DNA of 11,499 bases. It comes from Saccoglossus kowalevskii (Eukaryota > Hemichordata > Enteropneusta > Harrimaniidae). Both the position numbers and the translations under genes were made by a program. Shown piece by piece: positions 1 through 7,721 of the stretch (the stretch's first letter is position 1; the number at the start of each line of letters is the position of its first letter). The stretch covers positions 1 to 11,499 of the forward strand of contig NW_003106708.1 in NCBI RefSeq assembly GCF_000003605.2, read 5' to 3'. The notes beneath the pieces were generated by a model. It saw only the letters and a list, made by a program, of their open reading frames with translations. It was not told where the DNA came from and did not search any database.

Positions 1-1295
1 ATGGTACGTGTGTGTTACGTGTTTAATGTGTCAATAGCAACTGCATCTTTTTACATACACTGAGGGTCATGAAATATGTCAATAAGATCATTATATACAT
101 TTTTCTACCTTTAGCTAAAACTTACATTTTGTTTCTCAAAATTATTTTTTTATAACACCATTCAGAATTAAACGTCTAACAGTCAATTTTAACAAGACTG
201 TACGTATAACAAGCAACATTTGTGTAAATACTTTTTGTTTGTATCTATTAATACAACATTCTTAAATCTTTCTGGTATTTTTATCTCGCTTCTTGATCTA
301 CTCACTGAAATACTATCTTTCTCACACGCCTCTATATTTCAGTGAAAAATTGGAAATAGACCCCTGTGTTGAGTTATTGTAAGAAGTGTTTTAGACTCTT
401 CATCTAAAAATAATTAATTGCCAGCATCGGACAAATCATGTTTTGTAAATCTTTCACCACCTGCCAGTTGTGACATCAAATACTCGAAAGGAGGAATAGG
501 ATATTGTTCAACAGATGATGCTTTGTTGTATATCCACCAGAATTTGAATTGCTAGACTTCCCAAGTAGTTGATCGGATAGGCAGTGCCCAAAAACATTGT
601 CATATATTATGGTTGGGTATCACTGCTCGCTCCTTCTGATTCAGTCATGTGATCGGCAGCCTTAAATCGCTTAAGCTTTTCACATGCAACTTTAATGTGT
701 CCACTTCTCTTATAATAGTGAAAAATTTCATTTTAAAATTTGCAAACATTTTGTAGATGCTTTTTATTAGTGCCCACATTTCTTTTCCGATATGGTGCTT
801 GCTTGCCAGGCTTTCGTTTCTATTTTTACGTCTTGAACGCATTCACACTGCCAGAAGGAGGAATATAGTCTACATAGCTCATGCCATGTCACCCATGGTG
901 CTGTGTAGTAATAAATGAACACAGTAAATCATGAATATATTTTTCATCTGAGGCAAACGATGTGGGACTTACTGTTTAAAAACTTGATGCATATAATAAG
1001 CAAAATAATAAACATTTCTGGTAAACAAGCCGCAAAGGATTTTGTTAAATGTATCTTTAAATAGTACAGTACAGTACTGTACAGAATAGTGATAATCCCC
1101 TAGGCTGGCGGTACAGGAAAAATGCATTTAGATATGAAATTTCATTTTTTCAACTTTATATATAGCACACAACGTCTTTGTTCCTGATTGAACATTTCAA
1201 AATTCTATTGTGACACGTAATAAACCAGGTTTAAATTCTTTACAAACATATTTTCTTACTTTAACAGTTTAATTTGCATACAAATTTCATAATTA
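1..1295. other. Non-coding stretch, unit 1
   Basis: No convincing gene. What can be seen: an acceptor-like CTCTATATTTCAG ending at 342, followed by a 12-codon phase-2 frame that stops at 382; a 65-codon minus-strand frame (645-842) with no recognisable domain; the palindrome at 1069-1082; and a TATATATAG at 1157-1165 with nothing clear downstream of it. Confidence 0.6.
1069..1082. repeat. 14-bp perfect palindrome GTACAGTACTGTAC, unit 1
   Basis: Perfect palindrome centred between 1075 and 1076. It overlaps a short direct repeat of GTACA on its left side (AGTACAGTACAGTAC), so the site is both palindromic and partly iterated. It sits in otherwise plain non-coding DNA. It could be a dimer binding site or chance. 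Confidence 0.9.
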
Positions 1296-1335
1296 ATGTT
1301 GATTGATTGCTGGAGTTTAACAGTAATATGCAAAT
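1272..1335. promoter_or_regulatory. Pair of inverted octamer motifs (ATTTGCAT and ATGCAAAT), unit 1
   Basis: ATTTGCATA at 1272-1280 and its reverse complement TATGCAAAT at 1327-1335 face each other across 46 bp. A third ATTTGCATA lies at 4621-4629. ATGCAAAT is the classical octamer bound by POU-domain factors in animals. Role here is unproven. Confidence 0.3.
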
Positions 1336-1582
1336 CATGTTTCGGGAAGACCAGTTTTGTTTTCTGTGTACTTCATTTCACAAACACTTATCAATTATTT
1401 CCTTACGAGCACGGCAAAACTGTTTTATCCATCATTGTAGCAACTTTCATAAATTATTATAATAGAATAAAAGCTGCAGTTTTGTTTCCTACCAATAGCA
1501 ATCTGTGTTACGTAGAGCAGATTTGCTATGCTATCCCATGGTGTTGCCTAATAATAAATCACTCAACAGAATCCTTCGACAG
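1296..1582 (+). other. Open frame ending at a strong splice donor; possible upstream exon, unit 1
   Basis: An ATG frame stays open for 95 codons and meets a near-ideal donor, CGACAG|GTAAGC, at 1583. At the donor this frame is in phase 2. That fits the acceptor at 2711 and then the peptide-gene intron, so 1296-1582, 2712-2852 and 3229-3298 could in principle be read as one frame. Against it, the translation is rich in Cys, Phe, Ile and Tyr like random AT-rich DNA and shows no domain. It would also turn the signal peptide into an internal membrane segment. A shorter exon, 1499-1582 (84 nt, after an acceptor-like TACCAATAG), is open in another frame. Unit 2 differs here by two amino-acid changes (Val to Ile, Gln to Arg). 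Confidence 0.18.
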
Positions 1583-2381
1583 GTAAGCATTCAAATATAT
1601 TTCATGTAGATGTGTTCCTAGATGACAACTTTTGTTAATTAACTGTGCACCTGCCTGTTAACCTCTTAGATTATTCGGTATTATTCACAATTTTCTATTG
1701 TAGACGTAGTGTAATATTACATAACAGAATCACATCCCTGTGATGAATAATCACAATATGGTCCAAATAGTGCTCATAATAGTCGTCAAGGCTCACTCAG
1801 TTTCTGAACAGTCACAGTTTCCGGACATTTGAATTTTGGGTTGTTTTTCCATCTTCGATAGTTTTAAGTAATAGATTTAACGTGGGCACTATGATATAGG
1901 GCTTGTTGGGAATACAATTTTAATTTGAAAATTATTTTGACATTTATCGTAAATTGTCATTATATACCTCTATATATTGTTCACCAGAATCAGATTTGGG
2001 TGGAAAATACATAATATTATCATTACTCTTGAAAAAATAGGCGTATGTGAATATAAACATAATAACAACCCGTCAAATTAATTAGTTAAACATGTCTCAA
2101 AATAAAACAGTAGAGTAAAGGCTAGTAAAAATTCCATACTACTATAACTCGATTGTGAACCACAAATAAAAAATGCTTCTGGCGAGTTGTTTTGTTTTTT
2201 GCTGAAATATTATACAGATTTTACAGGTTACACCAATCCGCATACCGAGTGTACTATGCAGCAGTGGAATAAGTAAAAAAATAGACCTGCGCATGTGGAC
2301 TGAATTTATTCGTCCGGTCACAGCCTAATTAGTGATAAATCCCATGGAAAGCAATATTCATGAACCTCAGAATAAAATCAG

Positions 2382-2422
2382 TTTTATCATGAGATAAAAT
2401 ATGTTGGGAAATAATATAAATA
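2382..2422 (+). promoter_or_regulatory. Candidate promoter of the peptide gene: hairpin plus TATAAATA, unit 1
   Basis: TATAAATA at 2415-2422 is the best TATA-like sequence upstream of the gene. A perfect 7-bp inverted repeat, TTTTATC (2382-2388) and GATAAAA (2393-2399) around a 4-nt loop, lies 15 bp before it. A start near 2445-2455 would place the ATG about 300 nt downstream, which would fit a leader exon spliced to 2712. AT-rich DNA yields such motifs often, so this is a candidate only. Confidence 0.3.
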
Positions 2423-2699
2423 CCATACATATTTTCCTAATGATCACGATAAGAAACTACATAGCTCATTTAGCAAGAATTTTTTAAAGTGATACTCAAG
2501 TAATTTCAAGAAGTGAAAGGAAAGATTGCTCGCTCCATACTCGAATACTCCTGACACAATAGAAAGAAAACTAAGTTCTGCAGTTGATCAGAATTTCCAA
2601 CAAGAAGTTATCTATATTTAGCATTTTTGTTCTATCAAATTGGGCCAACATGTATGTTATGTTAATTATGTCTTCTTTTCCGTATAAGTATTATTTTAT

Positions 2700-2711
2700 T
2701 CTGGTATGCAG
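2700..2711 (+). other. Candidate splice acceptor upstream of the signal-peptide ATG, unit 1
   Basis: A T-rich tract ends in TATGCAG just before GGACTC, 35 bp upstream of the ATG at 2746. If used, the exon 2712-2852 is 141 nt and the gene has a non-coding leader exon further upstream. The AG|GGAC junction and the preceding tract are still recognisable on the minus strand in the diverged inverted copy (4109-4115 region), where most surrounding bases have changed. No leader exon could be fixed. A donor-like CAA|GTAATT lies near 2500. Confidence 0.4.
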
Positions 2712-2745
2712 GGACTCTTATTCATACATCGTGCCATTGTCCAAT

Positions 2746-3298
2746 ATGAAGAAACTAGTGTTGATTCTGATCATGTTACTTATTGTGACTTCGTTTATTG
2801 ATAATGGTGGTACCACTCGTCGACAACGATTATTGAACAAAAAACACCTCACGTAAGTTCCTGTAATTGTCCATGCAGTAAATACCAAAAAAATGGTCGA
2901 ATAAATCTAAACTGCAAAAAACACTATCATGCCATGGTTTTACATATTAATTAAATGTCGCATGACAAAATCACATTATTTAGTAAATTCATTGAATCTA
3001 AGTGTCATGTTAACACGAATTCGTCAAATTAATTTTACAAATGTAAGAATACAAGGGTGTTAAAAAGTTACCTAAAACAGCACACCTACCTGTATTAAAC
3101 AATTCCTAGTGTACTTAAATTTACAGGTTGAACAGATAATTTTAATCTGAGATTGTTGGTAGAATTTGATTGCACATACTATAATATAAATATAATTCGT
3201 CACTATCAATTAATACCTTTACTTTCAGTGACAACATACAAGAAGTCGTGGATTTGGAAGAAAGGGTAAAAGAATTACAAGGTCGAGAAAGCGGATGA
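2746..3298 (+). CDS. Small secreted peptide precursor, 58 aa, two exons (join 2746-2852, 3229-3298), unit 1 copy
   Basis: Predicted role: a precursor of a short secreted peptide. I do not recognise the family. Exon 1 starts at ATG 2746 and encodes M-K-K followed by a run of Leu/Ile/Val/Met (residues 4-14), a typical signal peptide with a plausible cleavage site after V-T-S (16). Next comes a basic stretch with R25-R26-Q27-R28 (an R-X-X-R site) and K32-K33. Exon 2 encodes an acidic, helix-prone segment (37-56) with V42, L45, V49 and L52 in 3-4-3 spacing, and ends E-S-G-stop (TGA 3296-3298). There is no cysteine. The exons join in phase 2 across a 376-nt intron with a GTAAGT donor (2853) and a pyrimidine-rich TTTCAG acceptor (3228). 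An AATAAA follows at 3379. Splicing is inferred from consensus; without it the frame ends just past 2856. Upstream in-frame codons to 2584 are ignored because that start is TTG and a likely acceptor lies at 2711. Confidence 0.7.
2853..3228 (+). other. Predicted intron of the peptide gene, unit 1
   Basis: The 376-nt intron opens with a perfect GTAAGT donor after the exon end CTC-AC and closes with a pyrimidine-rich tract ending in TTTCAG. It interrupts a Thr codon (AC|T), so it is phase 2. Its interior is AT-rich, with stops in all frames. A possible internal acceptor lies at 3126 (AAATTTACAG), but I found no matching open exon after it. Confidence 0.65.
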
Positions 3299-3378
3299 TA
3301 CTATCTCAATCAAGAAATGGAAACACCTTGTTGCTGTTGGCTTATACATACTATCTTGTTTAGATGGTAGATTATGTC

Positions 3379-3384
3379 AATAAA
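3379..3384 (+). terminator. Polyadenylation signal AATAAA of the peptide gene, unit 1
   Basis: AATAAA lies 81 nt after the TGA stop. It is followed about 45-70 nt later by a GT-rich stretch (about 3427-3455), the usual arrangement of a cleavage and polyadenylation site. The implied 3' UTR is about 100 nt. AATAAA is common by chance in such AT-rich DNA, so the call rests on position and the GT-rich element. Confidence 0.6.
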
Positions 3385-3935
3385 AATATGGCCTTATAAC
3401 TTGCATATCATGTTATGACTTTTTATAGTGGGATGGCGTTTTGGGAATGTTTTGATAGATGCTAATATGCCACACCCTCTATAGAAGCGTTTCTCTAAAG
3501 AAGGAGGTTGTCAGTAAAACTGTTTAAATATGTTTAGCTATGTTTGGTTGTGTAGCTGTGGTTATACATTACACCACATAAACCATGATGAAAACAGTAT
3601 AGACACTCTGACCTTAGGAAAATATATGTAAAAGAGGAGAGTTTCGGTAGAGGGTGCTATATATAGGGCAGTTGTTTGACATGTGTTTAGAGTGAATGCA
3701 CAATTGTGGTTTAAATTCCACGAAGGTTATAATGCTAGTGTATTACTTTCCATCAAGACATTTTGGATAACATTGTCAGTGCATACCCTGGTGGTTTGAA
3801 ACATTGTGACAAATAAACTAAAGTTAAAGACAGAAGAGTTCCGAGAACAACAATTTATTCTGATCAACTTCTGATTCTGACATCGAATCGGCATCATTCT
3901 TTTTTTCTAAAAGTATTTAAATTGTCATGATGAGT
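3385..3935. other. Non-coding stretch between the peptide gene and copy A, unit 1
   Basis: Downstream flank of the gene. It contains TATATATAG at 3658-3666 and AATAAA at 3812-3817, both unremarkable in AT-rich DNA. This is one of the most variable parts of the unit, with about a dozen differences from unit 2. That suggests weak constraint. Confidence 0.6.
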
Positions 3936-4061
3936 CCAGATTAAACTATAGGACATCCACAAAAGGCTAACTTTTGCAAATTCAGCAAAGATCTGTTCTT
4001 TTGTTTATTTGTCCGGCTATTTGGACATTTGTCATTGTTATCACTATATTCACTCCAATTC
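3936..4061 (+). repeat. Internal direct repeat, copy A, unit 1 (126 bp)
   Basis: Starts CCAGATTAAACTATAGGA and ends CACTCCAATTC. It matches 4855-4981 with about ten differences, including one single-base indel (about 92% identical). Weaker similarity continues about 40 bp to the left (TCTAAAAGTATTT against TTCAAAAGTAATTT). It lies just before the right arm of the inverted duplication. Confidence 0.93.
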
Positions 4062-4099
4062 ACTGGAACATTATGTAGATATCACCATCAAACTTAGAG

Positions 4100-5040
4100 T
4101 GACTTTATGTCCCTGATTTCATGTTTACACTGATACATATACGGGAATGAAAACATAATTAACATGACATACAAGTTGACCTTTTTTGGTAGATGAAATT
4201 AACTGAATATATAAAACATTTTGTTGGACCTTTGGATGAGTTGTAGAATTTAATTTGCCTTTGTATCGTGTTAGGAGTATTCGAGTATGGGGCGAGGAGC
4301 TTTTCCTTTTCACTTATTGAAAAGCATGAGTATTACTTTAAATCATTTTTGAGCGAAAGGCTAAGCAATCTCTTATGATGATCATTAGGATATATGAATG
4401 TTTATCTATACATTTTTCAACATATCTTATTCAATGAGTGCACTGATTTTATTCTGAGGCCATGAACATTGTTTTTTCTAGGATTTATGACTAGTTAACC
4501 TGGGAAAGAAACACACAATATTCTGTCAACATTCGCGCCAAACAAATGTGCGGGTTTACTTTTTTCCCGTATTCTACCACTGCAAAGTGTTCATGGTTGT
4601 CGCATTGATGTACCAATGCAATTTGCATAATATTTCATCAAAAAAACAAATAGTCGCATGATTTTGGGAAAAAAATCTGAGCAGATCTGTTGTGAGATCG
4701 AATGTCGTCATTATTCTATATTGTACTGTGCTATTTTGAGATACGTTATAATGTGGCGGGTTGTTTGTCAGCAATTGTTATTATTTTGATATTTAGATGC
4801 GGCTAGTTTTTCAAAAGTAATTTTTGACAATTTGTATTTTGTAAATCGTTTGCCCCAGATTAAACTATAGGATACCCACAAAAGGCAAACTTTTGCAAAT
4901 TCAGCAATGATTTGCTCTTATGTTTACTTTGTCTGGCTATTTGGACATTTGTAATTGTTATCACTATATTCACTCCAATTCGATCAAAAATTAGGCAATC
5001 ATTATTTCCTCTTAGTATGTATAATATTGTAACTTGTAAC
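4100..5040 (-). repeat. Inverted duplication, right arm, unit 1
   Basis: Reverse-complement partner of 1700-2720, about 70% identical overall by eye. Read on the minus strand it corresponds to the upstream region of the peptide gene. The acceptor-like AG|GGAC is kept, but no signal-peptide frame follows it: the first ATG codons beyond meet stops within a few codons. The arm therefore carries a promoter-side copy without a working gene. A 62-residue minus-strand frame (4125-4313) falls wholly inside it and corresponds to non-coding DNA in the other arm. Confidence 0.85.
4855..4981 (+). repeat. Internal direct repeat, copy B, unit 1 (127 bp)
   Basis: Direct partner of 3936-4061, 919 bp downstream and inside the outer part of the right arm. 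Its inverted counterpart in the left arm lies around 1730-1850, for example CTATTTGGAC here against GTCCAAATAG at 1761-1770. The segment therefore exists three times per unit. Confidence 0.93.
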
Positions 5041-6635
5041 CTTGAGGTTTACGTCCATGGTATTGCAATGTGCGACAACTGCTGGACATCAATTCCCGAT
5101 ACTAAATTACCGTCAGACATGTTATAATTCAATATGTCTATGCTAAGGACAACAATATAAAATGTCAAAAGACACCGGTATATATGCATTCCGGAAGTCA
5201 GCTGCATATTTAAAGATAGCGGAGTAAGTGTGGTTGGGCACAAACGAAGAAAGCTAGAAGAAATATTTAAGACAACTGAGAAACTTTGATTTCCATTTGA
5301 AAAAAAGATGATTTTTCAGAGAAAATGAACTGAAATAGAAATGGTACGTGTGTGTTACGTGTTTAATGTGTCAATAGCAACTGCATCTTTTACATACACT
5401 GAGGGTCATGAAATATGTCAATAAGATCATTATATTACATTTTTCTACCCTTAGCTAAAACTTACATTTTGTTTCTCAAAATTATTTTTTTATAACACCA
5501 TTCAGAATTAAACGTCTAACAGTCAATTTTAACAAGACTGTACGTATAACAAGCAACATTTGTGTAAATACTTTTTGTTTATATCTATTAATACAACATT
5601 CTTAAATCTTTCTGGTATTTTTATCTCGCTTCTTGATCTACTCACTGAAATACTATCTTTCTCACACGCCTCTATATTTCAGGGAAAAATTGGAAATAGA
5701 CCCCTGTGTTGAGTTATTGTAAGAAGTGTTTTAGACTCTTCATCTAAAAATAATTAATTGCCAGCATCGGACAAATCATGTTTTGTAAATCTTTCACCAC
5801 CTGCCAGTTGTGACATCAAATACTCGAAAGGAGGAATAGGATATTGTTCAACAGATGATGCTTTGTTGTATATCCACCAGAATTTGAATTGCTAGACTTC
5901 CCAAGTAGTTGATCGGATAGGCAGTGCCCAAAAACATTGTCATATATTATGGTTGGGTATCACTGCTCGCTCCTTCTGATTCAGTCATGTGATCGGCAGC
6001 CTTAAATCGCTTAAGCTTTTCACATGCAACTTTAATGTGTCCACTTCTCTTATAATAGTGAAAAATTTCATTTTAAAATTTGCAAACATTTTGTAGATGC
6101 TTTTTATTAGTGCCCACATTTCTTTTCCGATATGGTGCTTGCTTGCCAGGCTTTCGTTTCTATTTTTACGTCTTGAACGCATTCACACTGCCAGATGGAG
6201 GAATATAGTCTACATAGCTCATGCCATGTCACCCATGGTGCTGTGTAGTAATAAATGAACACCGTAAATCATGAATATATTTTTCATCTGAGGCAAACGA
6301 TGTGGGACTTACTGTTTAAAAACTAGATGCATGTAATAAGCAAAATAATACAAATTTCTGGTAAACAAGCCGCAAAGGATTTTGTTAAATGTATCTTTAA
6401 ATAGTACAGTACAGTACTGTACAGAATAGTGATAATCCCCTAGGCTGGCGGTACAGGAAAAATGCATTTAGATATGAAATTTCATTTTTTCAACTTTATA
6501 TATAGCACACAACGTCTTTGTTCCTGATTGAACATTTCAAAATTCTATTGTGACACGTAATAAACCAGGTTTAAATTCTTTACAAACATATTTTCTTACT
6601 TTAACAGTTTAATTTGCATACAAATTTCATAATTA
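5041..6635. other. Non-coding stretch across the unit 1 / unit 2 junction
   Basis: The tail of unit 1 runs without a break into the head of unit 2. The only splice-like signals at the junction are an acceptor-like ATTTTTCAG (ending 5319) and ATG|GTACGT (donor at 5344) enclosing 24 nt that contain stops in all three frames. Otherwise it repeats the content of 1-1295, including the palindrome at 6409-6422. Confidence 0.6.
6409..6422. repeat. 14-bp perfect palindrome GTACAGTACTGTAC, unit 2
   Basis: Identical palindrome in the second unit, inside a 491-bp stretch without differences between units. Confidence 0.9.
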
Positions 6636-6675
6636 ATGTTGATTGATTGCTGGAGTTTAACAGTAATATGCAAAT
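6612..6675. promoter_or_regulatory. Pair of inverted octamer motifs, unit 2
   Basis: Same pair as in unit 1 (6612-6620 and 6667-6675), unchanged. The third copy recurs at 9962-9970. Confidence 0.3.
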
Positions 6676-6922
6676 CATGTTTCGGGAAGACCAGTTTTGT
6701 TTTCTGTGTACTTCATTTCACAAACACTTATCAATTATTTCCTTACGAGCACGGCAAAACTGTTTTATCCATCATTGTAGCAACTTTCATAAATTATTAT
6801 AATAGAATAAAAGCTGCAGTTTTGTTTCCTACCAATAGCAATCTGTGTTACATAGAGCGGATTTGCTATGCTATCCCATGGTGTTGCCTAATAATAAATC
6901 ACTCAACAGAATCCTTCGACAG
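6636..6922 (+). other. Open frame ending at a strong splice donor; possible upstream exon, unit 2
   Basis: Same frame as in unit 1, ending at the donor GTAAGC at 6923. Two substitutions (6852 and 6859) both change the encoded residue in this frame, which gives no sign of protein-level constraint. Confidence 0.18.
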
Positions 6923-7721
6923 GTAAGCATTCAAATATATTTCATGTAGATGTGTTCCTAGATGACAACTTTTGTTAATTAACTGTGCACCTGCCTGGTA
7001 ACCTCTTAGTTTATTCGGTATTATTCACAATTTTCTATTGTAGACGTAGTGTAATATTACATAACAGAATCACATCCCTGTGATGAATAATCACAATATG
7101 GTCCAAATAGTGCTCATAATAGTCGTCAAGGCTCACTCAGTTTCTGAACAGTCACAGTTTCCGGACATTTGAATTTTGGGTTGTTTTTCCATCTTCGATA
7201 GTTTTAAGTAATAGATTTAACGTGGGCACTATGATATAGGGCTTGTTGGGAATACAATTTTAATTTGAACATTATTTTGACATTTATCGTAAATTGTCAT
7301 TATATACCTCTATATATTGTTCACCAGAATCAGATTTGGGTGGAAAATACATAATATTATCATTACTCTTGAAAAAATAGGCGTATGTGAATATAAACAT
7401 AATAACAACCCGTCAAATCAATTAGTTAAACATGTCTCAAAATAAAACAGTAGAGTAAAGGCTAGTAAAAATTCCATACTACTATAACTCGATTGTGAAC
7501 CACAAATAAAAAATGCTTCTGGCGAGTTGTTTTGTTTTTTGCTGAAATATTATACAGATTTTACAGGTTACACCAATCCGCATACCGAGTGTACTATGCA
7601 GCAGTGGAATAAGTAAAAACATAGACCTGCGCATGTGGACTGAATTTATTCGTCCGGTCACAGCCTAATTAGTGATAAATCCCATGGAAAGCAATATTCA
7701 TAAACCTCAGAATAAAATCAG

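Larger units (their letters stand above)
1700..2720 (+). repeat. Inverted duplication, left arm, unit 1
   Basis: This stretch upstream of the gene is homologous in reverse complement to about 4100-5040. Anchors: 2365-2381 matches 4443-4459 at 17 of 17; 2528-2557 matches 4268-4297 at 27 of 30; 2575-2656 aligns without gaps to 4168-4249 at 56 of 82; 2709-2715 matches 4109-4115 exactly; 1763-1770 matches 4937-4944 exactly within a longer similar stretch. The coordinate sum stays near 6824-6836 from 2070 to 2715, then falls to about 6707 near 1770, so the left arm has about 120 extra bases around 1855-1975. The arm holds the putative promoter and ends about where the exon begins. Confidence 0.85.
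1..5340. repeat. Tandem repeat unit 1 (5340 bp, complete)
   Basis: The sequence from 1 recurs from 5341 and again from 10682, always in the same orientation and head to tail with no spacer. Unit 1 and unit 2 align end to end with about 46 differences by eye, nearly all substitutions plus three single-base indels (one T lost near 50, one T gained near 95, one A gained near 3617). The starting point of the unit is arbitrary, because the window opens exactly at this phase. There are no reverse transcriptase, transposase or gag-like frames and no terminal repeats at the junctions, so the unit looks like an amplified locus and not a transposon array. Confidence 0.98.

Noticed and set aside
645-842. 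65-codon minus-strand frame (also 5985-6182)
   Set aside because: It has no recognisable domain, and its identity between units only reflects the recent tandem duplication.
2584-2745. In-frame extension of the peptide frame upstream to 2584 (90 residues in all), also at 7924 in unit 2
   Set aside because: The extension begins with TTG, the next in-frame ATGs lie inside a T-rich tract that ends in a likely splice acceptor at 2711, and the signal peptide fits a start at 2746.
2712-2801. Alternative phase-0 frame across the signal-peptide exon, open for about 29 codons
   Set aside because: It runs into a stop inside the exon and does not reach the consensus donor at 2853, whereas the signal-peptide frame does and continues in phase.
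1157-3666. TATATATAG at 1157-1165 and 3658-3666 as promoters
   Set aside because: No convincing transcript structure follows either site, and such runs are frequent in this composition.
4125-4313. 62-codon minus-strand frame (also 9466-9654)
   Set aside because: It lies inside the right inverted arm. The homologous left-arm sequence is interrupted by stops in this frame, so it is not conserved as protein.
4912-5127. 71-codon frame with a leucine-rich start (also 10253-10468)
   Set aside because: It starts with TTG, the leucine-rich part lies within the repeated 127-bp element, copy A has a frame-breaking indel there, and the first real ATG comes late with no domain after it.
4574-5243. Minus-strand frames 4574-4774 and 5049-5243 (also 9915-10115 and 10390-10584)
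   Set aside because: Short frames within or next to the right arm, with residue changes between units, no domain and no splice or promoter context.
5320-5343. 24-nt segment between an acceptor-like and a donor-like site ending ATG|GT, considered as a micro-exon or spliced-leader-like sequence
   Set aside because: All three frames contain stops, there is no Sm-site-like sequence downstream, and unit 3 has changed the ATG to ATA.
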